This document shows, piece after piece, positions 50,201 through 59,860 of a DNA stretch of 64,000 nt. Both the position numbers and the translations under genes were made by a program. The number at the start of each line of letters is the position of its first letter. Positions within the stretch are counted from its first letter, which is position 1. The stretch is taken from assembly GCF_019578655.1 (NCBI RefSeq), contig NC_063264.1, forward strand, positions 26,931,688 through 26,995,687. Direction: 5' to 3'. Origin of the DNA: Ricinus communis (taxonomy: Eukaryota > Streptophyta > Magnoliopsida > Malpighiales > Euphorbiaceae). Below the pieces are notes generated by a model. It searched no databases. It saw only the letters and a program-made list of their open reading frames with translations, and had not been told where the DNA came from.

Positions 50201-50790
50201 AGAAACGCTATTGGGTGAGTGGTTTTCTTTTTTCAGAAGAATTTGAAGTCAATTATTCATAAGATCTCCAAAATCAAATTCAATTTATTATGTTTGTTGA
50301 AACAGAACTGTGGTACATCACCTTTAATCATATTACTTGTCTTGTAGAGGAGCATGCCATTGACTACTTAGAGCAGTCTAATAGAAACTGCTATGTGGAG
50401 CAAGATGGTCTCAAAATGGAGGCCAAAAATGTTGAAAACACAAATATGCAAGAATTTGGAGTTAGTGCTGAACGGAAAATCGCAGATGGTGTTGAAGGAC
50501 CAGGGCACTTATCTCCCTCGTTAACTAACAAACAGGCCGAGTCAGTAAATCCATCGGAGAGAAACTTTTGCTCAAATAAGGGTGAGACTAAGTCGGAGGA
50601 TAATATATCAATAGTAGGAGAAAGCAAAGGTAGTAATCTGCGGGAACAATTTTCAAAGCAGTTCTGCGAAGAGTCAGTTTCAGTTGTAGGAAGAAGCCAG
50701 TCTGAAGTGGCTTGTAATGTTCAATCTGTAAATGATGAGCTTTCTTTGGACAGGAAGGTACAGCAAGTTTTTGAGATAAATGAGAAGTAG
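35276..50790 (+). CDS. IDM1: IDM1/ROS4-like PHD-finger GNAT histone acetyltransferase, 8 coding exons
   Basis: Arabidopsis IDM1 reads unmethylated H3K4 and acetylates H3K18/K23 in the nucleus to help ROS1 demethylate DNA. Exons: 35276-37963, 39983-40106, 41335-41417, 43115-43356, 44064-44150, 49319-49418, 50013-50214, 50348-50790; all GT-AG and in frame, about 1322 aa. Domains: conserved [20 protein letters not shown] block at about 270-385; Lys/Arg-rich part at 600-740; TPL-binding-type region with SRPCLNVF at about 755-850; PHD finger from C869 ([20 protein letters not shown]), split by intron 1; second Cys-rich module (CEHKYHDSCW) to about 965; GNAT fold about 1045-1150 with acetyl-CoA motif RRQGMC. 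The acidic C-terminal tail of about 147 residues is longer than I recall for Arabidopsis (1189 aa total). Reading through intron 1 would give a 939-residue form with half a PHD. Exon 8 could start at 50307 instead. Confidence 0.92.
37964..39982 (+). other. IDM1-like intron 1 (2.0 kb)
   Basis: Interrupts the PHD finger between CLSTE and ELPEGSWYC. No gene or clear transposon seen. The host ORF stays open for 43 codons into it, then stops at 38093-38095. Confidence 0.7.
40562..41065 (-). pseudogene. ndhB: Plastid ndhB fragment (NUPT) in IDM1-like intron 2
   Basis: The minus strand encodes plastid NDH subunit 2: [20 protein letters not shown], then NLGTFACI and a run to the natural end IAQDTLF plus stop (TAG, plus-strand 40562-40564). 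It covers about the last third of ndhB. A short deletion at GKL/DGRQA removes the LFWCGW part and shifts the frame; several substitutions and a premature stop follow. It sits antisense to the host gene. Confidence 0.9.
41440..41880. mobile_element. Possible MITE in IDM1-like intron 3
   Basis: Region opens with GTGTGTTTGGAAAATC and closes with a weakly inverted TTATTTCAAACCC. The interior repeats AACTCATTTAACAAAA at about 41616 and 41827. Ends do not pair well, so the call is tentative. Confidence 0.3.
42225..43020. other. Rest of IDM1-like intron 3
   Basis: Contains CTTTAGTCCTTG-type motifs (42330 and 42430) as seen in many plant MULE-like MITEs. Nothing coding. Confidence 0.35.
44151..47159 (+). 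other. First part of the 5.2-kb IDM1-like intron 5
   Basis: No gene seen. A poly(T) run lies at about 44811-44830. The intron splits the GNAT domain between SVASI and [11 protein letters not shown]. Confidence 0.6.
47160..48190. repeat. Degenerate tandem repeat, about 250-260 bp period
   Basis: Units near 47678-47939 and 47940-48185 share blocks in the same order: ACCT.CTTG..GGGAA, ACTCTTAAAA, TAGCGGC, CATAACACATCAAAC, then TGCTTGCAGTTGTGTTAAAC, CATA/TGTAATGGTCG. An older related copy of the first half lies at about 47160-47300 (GGGATTTAGGGACAAC versus GGGATTTGGGGAACAAC at 47550). It lies in intron 5 and codes for nothing. Confidence 0.75.
48590..48740. repeat. Palindromic TAATGGCCATTA-type cluster
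   Basis: Alternating motifs ATTACGCAATGGCCATTACA, GGTAATGGCCAAATAACGGC and GGAACAGCCATTATTTG in both orientations. This resembles terminal regions of plant non-autonomous DNA transposons. Boundaries not seen. Confidence 0.5.
48741..49318 (+). other. End of IDM1-like intron 5
   Basis: No gene. Ends with acceptor GATCATTCACAG at 49318. Confidence 0.6.
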
Positions 50791-52008
50791 AAATAAGTTT
50801 TATAAAATTGGTTTCTGTTACTTGTGAATGCATGTACACAGGGGCACATATAGCATGGAAGCAATGCATTTAAAAAAGTGGAAACTAAATATGGATTGTG
50901 TTATAACAAGTAGGTAAAAAGGAAGAGTGAACTTGGTGCTGCATCTGTTGTTCGGTATTCTATTGAATACTTAAATAAGGACTTCACTTGAATGTGCACT
51001 AAAATAGTCACACCAAAACCAAAACAAAGATGAAGCAAAAAGTAATAAAAAATAAGGCTAGCATCTTCCTTGTTTTTACCCAAAAACAAGAAAATGAATA
51101 TTCCTCTAAATTTGTGAACTTTAATTAAATTCCTATTATAATATCTTTCTTTTTTTGTGGAATATTCTCTCTATCTCCTTGGAAAGATTATTCTTTTTTT
51201 TTTTTTTTTGCTTTTTTCTTTTTGTGAGGTTCTTTTGATTCATACTTGGATGATTTTTTATTTATTACTTGATCTATGTTTGAGAGAAAGGTAAAAGTGC
51301 GTTTTAATCCAGCACTTACCTTCTTTTTTCGTTCTTCTATTGTTTTCATATCCTTGCTGAACAATCTTATATATGAAAATTCAACAAATATGTTCAAAAC
51401 TTTACAATCTTATATATATGCAATGAAAATTTAACAAGTATATCCAAACCTTTTTTAGAATTATGATTTCATTTATGGCAAGAATATTTATAAGAAATTA
51501 ACTTACCTTTTCTGGACAAATTAATGTAATTCTAGATTAAAATGCATTAATAAAAGAACTAATTATGAGAAGAAATCATATATGTGCAAATGACAAGACT
51601 AATTAGTGGAATTAATGTGTGATTTGAAAACTATTCAAGCTAATCATTAGTCTATGTCCATGTATTTAAGTTTTGTGAGCATTATATGTGCATGTATTCA
51701 ATTTTGGACCGCATTTCTTTTATTAGATAGCCATGTTCATGTATTCAACTTGAGGCTGAATTCTTTTTATTAGGTAGCCATGAGCAACTTAAAAATTATT
51801 TATACGGTTTGACATTTTTTCTTACCATCAAAGTTTTGAATAGTCAAATTCTGGTTGACTAGTCAAACTTAATTATATTTATAAAATTTTGAATAATCAA
51901 ATATTTTAATTCTTTTTAAACAAGAAAATTGACTACTCATTTAGGTCTTACTTATTTCAGTTCCAATTAGAGTTTGCACACTATGTATAGCTTGTGTCAC
52001 CTTTTTGA
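50791..52008 (+). other. IDM1-like 3' flank and AT-rich intergenic DNA
   Basis: Starts with the presumed 3' UTR. A poly(T) run lies at about 51194-51209. At 51826-51970 a sequence with TTTGAATAGTCAAA and GACTAGTCAAAC motifs resembles one at 57758-57900 next to another LTR. No coding region. Confidence 0.5.
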
Positions 52009-52293
52009 TATGCCATACCTACTTTTTCCATTTTATACTTTTTCACAAGTGATACTTCTTGCTCGTGGTCACAATATCTCCTTCAGCTTCAACATCCATT
52101 TGAATATGAAAGTTACGGTCGAAACAAGCTGATGACTGTCACACTTTAGGAGGTATAGTTAAACTTTAGACTTTCTAAGATATGCTTAAGACCTTTATAG
52201 AAGACAATTAAAAACTAAGGTTAGGATCACTCAACTTAATTGTCAATATCAAAATTAAGGATGACTTTAGTTATAATAGAATTTAGCCTAACA
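52009..52293 (-). repeat. Stub of the Sirevirus 3' LTR
   Basis: Matches the last about 280 bp (plus-strand sense) of the 56619-57757 LTR, sharing TTCAGCTTCAACA and CTAAGATATGCTTAA. It ends GCCTAACA. The polypurine tract abuts it, on the minus strand AAAAAGGAGGAGAT at 52294-52307. Confidence 0.8.
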
Positions 52294-52480
52294 ATCTCCT
52301 CCTTTTTAATTTTGAGAGTTAAGATTAACTTTAAGAGAGAAAATAATAAAGCAAAATAAGATATGAAAACTCTCCCTTAATTTATGAGTTGTGTTTTCCC
52401 CCCCTTTTCGTTAATGCATTTGATTTTTAATTTTATGAAGTTACTCCCCCTTTATCTTTTGAAATCACTCCCCTTTTGTC
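52294..52480 (-). other. Polypurine tract and repeated purine-rich motifs
   Basis: Besides the tract at 52294-52307, purine-rich runs (minus strand GGGGGGGAAAAC, GGGGGAGTAAC, GGGGAGTGATTTC) occur at about 52395-52407, 52443-52451 and 52466-52476. Multiple copies of such motifs upstream of the 3' LTR are described for Sireviruses. Confidence 0.6.
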
Positions 52481-53335
52481 ATCTATTGAGATTTTCTAAT
52501 TTTCTGAGTTAAGTTTATTTTAAGTTTATCTTTCAATGCCTCTCTCTCATCTAATCTCTGTTCTAATTTCTTCCCCTTTCTAAGTTAAGTGGATTTCATT
52601 TTAACTTATTTCTCTCTTATAAGACTCTTTGAATTTTATCTCTCATCAAGTCTCTCTAATCTCTCCCCTTTTATTAAAAGTAAAAAAGATAAGGAGCAAT
52701 TAAGAAGAAGAAATGATGAACAAAAGAAGAGATAAACAACAATGATAAAAGAAAGATATCACACTTTATTACTAATGACTCAATATACATGTTGGCTTAA
52801 AAGAAAATATACCATGAAATATGAAATGAGAAAATGAGCAAAAAATAAGAGAAAAATATAGAAAAAGTGATTTTAAAAAAAATGAATAGGCACTTCAAGT
52901 ATCATTCTCATCCTCTTTTTGTTCTTCACTTATGTCCCATTCACCAATATCACATGAGGTTATCCCTATTATCTTTTCTTGGATTTCCCTTATGTTCAGT
53001 GAAGATGATGAAAAAACCTATATGTTTTATCCATTCTCTTCTCATACTTCTCCATGAATTTGAACATCTTTTCTTGAAAACCTTCACTATAATTCCTAGG
53101 GGTTTGAGGTTTCACTCTTACCTTTATTCCTTCCTCATATGAAGCTGATACAATCCTTGATCTTTATGAAGCTCTTCTAGGACCCTCATATCCTTCAAGA
53201 ATATATTGATAAGTATTATCTTAGGTGAGAGTAATGGTTCTAGAGTGAAGTGGTCAAGGTCAAGAAGGTTTGAATTATAGGTTAATTTGGTTAGAGAAAT
53301 TTGTTTAAGATTTGAAGGAAAGACATTACAATATT

Positions 53336-53668
53336 TTACAATGAGAGTGATATAAGATGGGAGGAAAATAAGTCCTTTAGACTTGTTTCCAAGAGAGATG
53401 AAGTAGTTTGTGAGAAGACGAGAGGTTTGAAGTTTCTTGTGATTGACTTCTCATAGAGAAAGAAAAGATCTTTTTGGCTCACCTTCTCATTACCATCACC
53501 TCTAGAATTGATGGTGAAAGTAATGATCCGATGAAGAAACCAAAGATGAAGAAATTTAATATTTTTGGCTAGAGAGAATTTCGGATCAAACCTTACTTTG
53601 GTAGAGATGGAGGTCCAAAATTGAGTGAAGGAGCTTTCCATGTCCATGATATGAAAGTCTCCATCCAT
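53336..53668 (-). pseudogene. ORF in env-like position of the Sirevirus remnant
   Basis: A 110-codon open frame between the truncated pol and the 3' LTR. It includes FTQFWTSIS, then LHLWFLHRIITFTINSRGD and KVSQKDLFFLY. The wording recalls uncharacterised plant retrotransposon proteins found downstream of pol. Sireviruses often carry an env-like gene at this place, but I see no signal peptide or membrane segment in this piece. Function unknown; probably a fragment. Confidence 0.45.
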
Positions 53669-53730
53669 ATAGAATCCAAAAGCTATCTCAACAAGAGCTT
53701 TATTTTTTCTCTCTATTTTATTGAGATGTT

Positions 53731-54500
53731 CTAAGAGATGAAAAACCCTTTTTGATTTTGAACTTTTCTTGGAAACATTTTAAAATCTTCAAATGCATCA
53801 CTCTTATGAGCTAGGGAACTAACCCAAGTAAATCTAGAGTAGTTATCCACAAGCAAAAATGTATAATATTTTTCTCCTATACTAGCAACTCTAATAGGAC
53901 CAAAAAAAACTATGTCAATTAATTGAAGAGGTCTAGCTGTACTTGCAATACTTTTGGCTTTCAAGGATGCTTTGTGTTGCTTTCCTATTTGACAAGGTCC
54001 ACATGTCTTATCTTTTAAGACCTTTACTTTTGGAAACCCAACCACTAGATCATCCTTCTTGAGCCTATGAATTAGCTCCATGCTTACATGTCCAAGCCTT
54101 CTATGCCACAACCATAACTGCTTACTAATAGACATAAAACACTCAAAAGATTTATTAGCAATTTTGTCAAGTTAATTGTATAGGTATTGTCAAACTTTTA
54201 TACTCTAAAGATTTCCTTATCACTCCTTAAGGAGGTGACTTGGCAACCTTTAGAATTAAAAGTGACTTTTTTACCTTTTTTCACACAATTGACTTGCACA
54301 TGAGGTTATACTTCAAACCATCAACTAAGAGTACATTATCAATGAGAGGAGAGTCTTTCTTGCCAATGGAGCCAATGCCTACAATCTTACCTTTGACATT
54401 ATTTCCAAAAATTAACTTTTCTCTATCAATTTTCTTCAAGTGTGAAAATAGGTTGGAATTTCTGGTCATGTGCCTTGAGCATCGACTATCCATATGCTAA
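53731..54500 (-). pseudogene. Sirevirus protease and integrase N-terminal part
   Basis: Protease end (54281-54493): MDSRCSRHMT in place of the usual LDSGCSRHMT, then VLLVDGLKYNL. GAG-pre-integrase and integrase (53731-54135): LWLWHRRLGHVSMELI, KTCGPCQIGKQHKASL and DNYSRFTWV. Sequence ends after VQNQKGF, before the integrase DNG motif. The protease start carries a Gly-to-Arg change. Confidence 0.82.
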
Positions 54501-54763
54501 TTATCCTCTTTCAAGCTTGACTTGAAGCATACCTATAAAAGAAAAATTAAATGTCTTTTCTTTTAGGCACCGAAACCATTTTGGGTTCTTGAGGGTTAAT
54601 CATGGAAGTATCTCCTAATTGGAGATGTGCATTCCTAACATAGCAAAACACATTAATGCTCCCAAACTTCATTCAATAGTAGCAATGAACATTGGGCTTG
54701 AATTTCCTTTTGTTCACATGTCTCTTTGCTTGAGGTTTAGGTTTTAACATACCTTTTACTTTT

Positions 54764-56385
54764 TCATGCATATACAGAACATGTTTTAGGTGAGTGATTA
54801 GAAGTATGTTTACACATAAATACATGAATTATTCCTTTAGGCTTAGCCTTCAGAACATATGGAGCTTTTTCCTTTTTGTTAGGATTAGGAGCTTTAGTGT
54901 ATGCTTTGGCCTTCTTCTCAACCACCTGAATTAAGTAGGTTTGTGGTGTTGAGACCTTTACAAATTTGAGTGTGGGACGAGATGAGGCAAATGATGATGC
55001 ACCATTGAAGTCTAATTCATGTTTGATCAACAGAATCCTTTGAGACACAATTAATATATTCAAGGCTTCCTTTCCTTTGTGATATTTAGAAATAGAGCCT
55101 CTAAACTCCTCAACCTCTAGTTTTAAAAAATCATTTTCTTTTGAAAGAGATTTAATGGATGAGGTTTGAGATAAAAGCTCACTTAAAGATTTCTTTAAGT
55201 TATCATTTGAAGAAGTGAGTGAAGAAATTTGCTTTTGAAGATTATTTAAAGCTTGCTCGGACATTGAGCATTTTTCTTTATAAACCTTCATTTTCAAATA
55301 GTATTTCTAGCATTTTAGGTTCATAGTTTCAAGTTCATCCTCATCCATACAATGCATGTTATTTACACAATCTAAATCATCACATGAATGGGGTATGAAA
55401 CATACCTTATTGGAGTCATCTTCATGTGCCATGAAATATAGGTTGACCACTTCTTCATCTTCATCTTCACTTGATGAAAAGTCATCCCAAATAGCTTTGA
55501 ATGCTTTTCTATTTTTCTTCTCCTTCTTAAACTTCTTATTTTTGCTCTTAAAACAATCTGCCTTGATGTTCCCTTGCTTCCCACATTCATAGCAAGTGAG
55601 ATCATTCTTCTTCTTCTTGTTATTCTTAAAGCTTGAGTTGGAGTTGGAGTATGATTTCTTAAAGGATCTTTTTCCAAGTGAGATCATTCTTCTTCTTCTT
55701 GTTATTCTTAAAGCTTGAGTTGGAGTTGGAGTATGATTTCTTAAAGGATCTTTCTCCCTTTTTCTATTCTTCATTATCTCCTTGACTCTTCTTGAGAGTA
55801 TAGTCAATTCTTCATCCTTATCTTCACTAGATTCCAATACACTAGAGCTATCACTCTCTTGTTGCCTTGTGGAGCTTTTGAGAGCCAAGAGCTTCCTTTT
55901 TACTTCTATTTTCTTTTCTTTTCTTGCTCTTACTCTTTCTTAAGAGCCATCTCATTGATAAAGAGCTTGGCAATTAGCTCATCCATTGACACCTTCCCTA
56001 AGTCCTCATTTGTCTCTTTTATACTTGCCACTCTTGAACTGTAGTCCTTGAGAGGTAGAGCTTTAAGGATCTTGTTATTGATGTTAACAAGTTTATCGTG
56101 CTTACCCAACTTCCTTAGGTTATTGATGATGTTGAGAAGCCGGTTGGTCATGTCGGTAATGCTCTTATTAGGATTCATCTTGAAGAGCACATACTCCATC
56201 ACTAAGAGTTGAATTTTTTTAGATTTGACTTGCTTGGTACCCTCATAGTAGTTCTCCAAGATTTGCCAAATCTTGTAGGCGATAGGAAGATGTTGAACCC
56301 TTTCACATTTCTCTGTAGATAGGTAACTAAGGAGGATGATCATGGCTCTTTTGTTCTTGCCATTTGCTCTTCTCTGGACATCCAC
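54764..56385 (-). pseudogene. Sirevirus gag with CCHC zinc knuckle
   Basis: The capsid part (55930-56385) reads YEGTKQVKSKKIQLLVMEYV and later SMDELIAKLFINEMALKK. The zinc knuckle CYECGKQGNIKADCFK lies near 55560-55610. A predicted coiled-coil stretch (55120-55297, with LNNLQKQISSLTSSNDNLKK) follows. A 67-bp stretch around 55606-55672 is duplicated at 55675-55750, which breaks the frame. Confidence 0.8.
55600..55752 (-). repeat. Tandem duplication inside Sirevirus gag
   Basis: A unit of about 76 bp (plus strand AGTGAGATCATTCTTCTTCT to TTCTTAAAGGATCTTT) occurs twice head to tail, near 55597-55672 and 55677-55752. It sits next to the zinc knuckle and shifts the reading frame. Confidence 0.85.
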
Positions 56386-56604
56386 CTAAGAGGAGCGTCC
56401 ACATCATCTTTTTACTTTGTTGGTGGCTTTTATTCCTTTTTAACATAATCCCATACATCCACTGTATAACTATCTAAATACATTTTCATCTTGTAACTTC
56501 AATGGGCATAATCAGACCCATCAAAGTATAGTCTTAGGTGGTGTATCCCTTTATTTGCCATCTTGATTTTTAAGTCTTGCACTTAAACTTGATAATGAGT
56601 TCTT

Positions 56605-56616
56605 GCTCTAATACCA
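56605..56616 (-). other. tRNA-Met primer-binding site
   Basis: The minus strand reads TGGTATTAGAGC, one base off the canonical TGGTATCAGAGC, two bases from the 5' LTR edge. It fixes the element's orientation and LTR boundary. Confidence 0.85.
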
Positions 56617-56618
56617 CT

Positions 56619-57757
56619 TGTTTGCGCTTATGAACTAAGAATGGGGAGTTAAATTGGTGAATGTGAGAATGGTTACTAATTAAAATTTTGATAATTAGAA
56701 GAGAAAAAGTAGAAGATTATAGAAAGATTTAACACACAATTTATAGTGGTTTGGGTATTAACCAAACCTTCATCCACTCCCAAATTTATAATTGGGTCTT
56801 CCACTATACTCTAACATAATTAAAATGGAGTGTTTCCAAGCTCATTCCCAACTTAGCGTTTAAGGCTCACACCAAACCTTACAATTTATTTTAATGGCTC
56901 ACACACAACCATTTCAATAGTTTTAGCTAAGGTAACTCTCAAACCCAACCCCAAGTGTTTAGGCTAATACTCAAACTCTTATAAGGGCATACAAGCTCTT
57001 ACAACAACCTTTACAATGTCAATTACATATAAAATTCAATGAGAAAGGTGTGAAGTAAATGAACAATGAATATGGCACAATAACAGTCTATTGATCAACC
57101 TTAAATGTCTTTGGGAGGGGGTATTATACCCTTTTAAAGCTAAAGAGATGTCATACAATAATTCATAGGCTTCTATTGCTTCTAGTTCTAGATAGTGCTT
57201 TAAATGCGTTGTCAGAGCACAATCACAGTCGCTACACCTTAATCGCAATTGCAATTGGCTTTTCACAGTCGAGATTCATTGGTCATGATCGTGATTCTTA
57301 AAGTGGCAACGACTATAATCCATGTTGCACTCTGTGATTCGCCGTGTCAGAAGTAACCGTTAGTGGTCTTCCTAATGGATATGAGTGTAGCAATAACGAG
57401 GTCATTAGTGTAGTCATGATTTATTAGAGGTAAGACTTCTGAGGTAGCTAGCTTGGTCGCAATCGCGACATTGAGCGTGATACCTACTATCTCTATTTTA
57501 CACTTTTTCACAAGCGCTACTTCTTGCTCGCGGTTGCAATATTCCCTTCAGCTTCAACAATCATTTGAATATGAAAATTACGGTCAAATAAGCTGATGGC
57601 GGTCGCGATTTAGTAGACAGAGTTGAACTTTAGCTTTTCTAAGATATGCTTAAAACCATCATAGAAGACACTTAAAAACCAAGGTTAGAAACACTTTATT
57701 TAATTGTCAAGTTCGAAATTAAGGATGCCTTTAGTCATGAAAGGACTTAGGCTAACA
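56619..57757 (-). repeat. 5' LTR of the Sirevirus-type element
   Basis: About 1139 bp with TG...CA ends (plus strand TGTTTGCGCTTATG to GGCTAACA). It contains many TCGCGATT/TCGCAATTGC-like short motifs at 57220-57610. A diverged relative lies at 58157-59060. Confidence 0.82.
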
Positions 57758-58156
57758 AGTTTGAATAGTCAACTCCTCTATTGTTAGGAATGTTTTAGAT
57801 GACCAGTCAAATATGATTTTGTTTAGAAACTTTGAATAATCAAAATTCTCTAGTTCTCTTTAAGTAAGGAATTTGACTAGTCAAATATATTATTTCTTCC
57901 TTTTTTTTGCATTTAAATCTTATCTATTCCTATTTATATATAGTCTAAGTGCCATCCTTTCCTATGCAGTTGAATATTGTTGTTTGATTTCTTCTTAATG
58001 AGAATTCTATCTTTAGTTCTTCATTGAACTTTGTGAACTTATCAGATGTTTTTAATGGTGGCATTCATAAATCAAACATATCACTCTTAGTACTTTTCTT
58101 TTTCTATAGTATGGCTTTTATATCTTTCTTTTTACTTTGATCCTATTTTTGAAATT
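57758..58156. other. Spacer with GACTAGTCAAA motifs
   Basis: At 57758-57900 it resembles the sequence at 51826-51970: TTTGAATAGTCAA, TGACCAGTCAAATAT, TTTGAATAATCAAA, TTTGACTAGTCAAATAT in the same order. No coding region. Confidence 0.55.
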
Positions 58157-59060
58157 TGTTTGCCCTTGTGAACCAAGAATGAGGGGTGGGGGTTTAAATT
58201 GGTAAATTGAAGAAAGGATAAGAAATAAAAAGATTTTATAGTGGAAGATAAAAGGTGGAGAAAAAAGAAAACAAGAAGTTATAGTAGTTCAGGTTTTAAC
58301 CAACCTTACATCCATTACCCAATCTCCAATTGGGTATTCACTATACTTTCAATCAGGGAGTTTTCAAAAGCTCACTTCAGACTTAGTGTTTTGGATTCAC
58401 ACCAAACCTTACAACTTGTATTTTATGGCTTACACATAACCCTCACAAGAGTTTCACCTAGGCTAACTCTCAAAAATCCCATGTTTAGGCTAACACTCAA
58501 ACCTTACTAGAGCATTCAAGCTCTTATAACAACCAAAGATTGTCAGAATTAATTGTAAGAAGAAAGAAAATTGAATGCACAATAATGTAAGCTTCTGGAG
58601 GTTGTTGATAAATAATTAAAGGTCATTTGAGGTGGTTTTTATATCCTAAAAATTTCAAGAAGCCGTTACTCATACATCCTAAAAACTTCACCAAACTTTT
58701 TCTTTAGGATAGTGCATTAAATGCACTATTAGAGTGCAAATCGTGATAGCGCTAGATGCGTCATGTTCGTGAATCTTGAATAGTCTTCAACAACTATCTG
58801 ACGTGGCATTGACAAATTGGTTGCTTTGAAAGTAACCGTTGGCGGTTTGTAACGGTCACAATGTTTCATGAAATTTACGGTTGCGATTCTTGGCCTTTCT
58901 AAGCTATTTGTCTCTGCCTCAAAACTCTTCATTTTCATGGTCGCGCACTTTATGATGTGGTCGTGATTCTCAGCCTTAAGTATCCAAGTTCTACTGTCCA
59001 TAAACTTGCTACTTTCGTGGTTGCACCATAGAGCGTGCAGTCGTGATTTTGAAGTAGACT
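58157..59060. repeat. Diverged partial LTR related to the Sirevirus LTR
   Basis: Begins TGTTTGCCCTTGTGAACCAAG and follows the 56619-57757 LTR through CACACCAAACCTTACAA and AGGCTAACTCTCAAA. It then diverges into a section of GTGGTCGTGATTC-type motifs. No second terminus is clear and no interior follows. It is a separate, older insertion or solo LTR. Confidence 0.65.
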
Positions 59061-59344
59061 AGGATTCTTGATTTTGATCAACCCTAACTTGGATTCGCCT
59101 GTCTTCAATCTCTCGAGACTCGAGAAAGGCAGTAACTTTCATCATTGAGTATTTCCTAATTCCTTCGATATATAGATCCGAAAAATGAATGTTGAAAGTT
59201 GCCTCCAGTTTGTCGAGATTTATGCAAATGAAGTTTAAATAAATCGAGACAAAGCATAAATATCAAGGATATAGTAAAAGGATAGGAATGTAAGCTGTAG
59301 AAGCCATGCTTCGTAAGCCCGAGCTGGTGCATAATTTTTAACTT

Positions 59345-59860
59345 TGATGTAGGGGTCATGCCCTTTGAATTTTAGGGATCACATCCATATGGATTAAAAG
59401 ACCATGCCTATTTGACTAAAGGTCCATGCCTACTTGATTGAAGGACTATTCCTATTTTGATTGAAGGACTATGCCTGCTCGATTTAAGAACCATGTCCGT
59501 TGATTTGGGAACCATACTTGCTGATTTAGGAACCACGCCCGTATGAATTAGGGACCACGTCTGATGATTTAGGGACAATACTCGTTGATTTAGGAACCAT
59601 ACATGATGATTAGGGACTACGCCCATTGAGTTGGGAACCATGCTCGATGATTTGGGAAAGATGCCCGATAATTTAGGGACCACGCTTGATAATTTAGGGA
59701 CAATGCTCGTTGATTTGGGAATCAAGCCCGATGATTTAAGGAGCACGCCCATTGATTTGGGGACCACATCTGATGATTTGGAAACCATGCTCGATAATTT
59801 AGGGACCACGCCCGCTGATTTTGAGGACCACGCCCAATGATTTGGGACTATACCCATCTA
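59345..59860. repeat. 21-bp minisatellite, about 22 copies
   Basis: Consensus like TTTAGGGACCACGCCCGATGA with about 21-bp spacing. Since 21 is a multiple of three, frames stay open on both strands for long runs. The minus strand (59408-59857) gives 149 codons of VVPKSSx-type heptads. It is low-complexity repeat translation, not evidence of a gene. It lies downstream (minus sense) of the Tat-like gag piece. Confidence 0.9.

Larger units (their letters stand above)
52009..57757 (-). mobile_element. Truncated Sirevirus-type (Maximus/SIRE) Copia element
   Basis: Order on the minus strand: 5' LTR (56619-57757), tRNA-Met primer site (56605-56616), gag, CCHC zinc knuckle, protease, first part of integrase, then a jump that lacks RT and RNase H, a 110-codon ORF, GGGGGAGT-type purine tracts, polypurine tract and a 285-bp stub of the 3' LTR. 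Long gag, LTR over 1 kb and repeated GGGGGAGT tracts before the 3' LTR are Sirevirus traits. Frameshifts break each ORF. Confidence 0.85.

Noticed and set aside
50307..50347. Alternative exon-8 start (ACAG|AACTGTGG)
   Set aside because: Also in frame, but the acceptor at 50347 has a better pyrimidine tract; kept only as an alternative in the gene entry.
52867..53142. 91-codon plus-strand ORF
   Set aside because: Antisense to the Sirevirus remnant, pyrimidine-rich, no family resemblance.
59408..59857. 149-codon minus-strand repeat protein
   Set aside because: It arises from the 21-bp repeat; the opposite strand is equally open and no start context or domain supports a gene.
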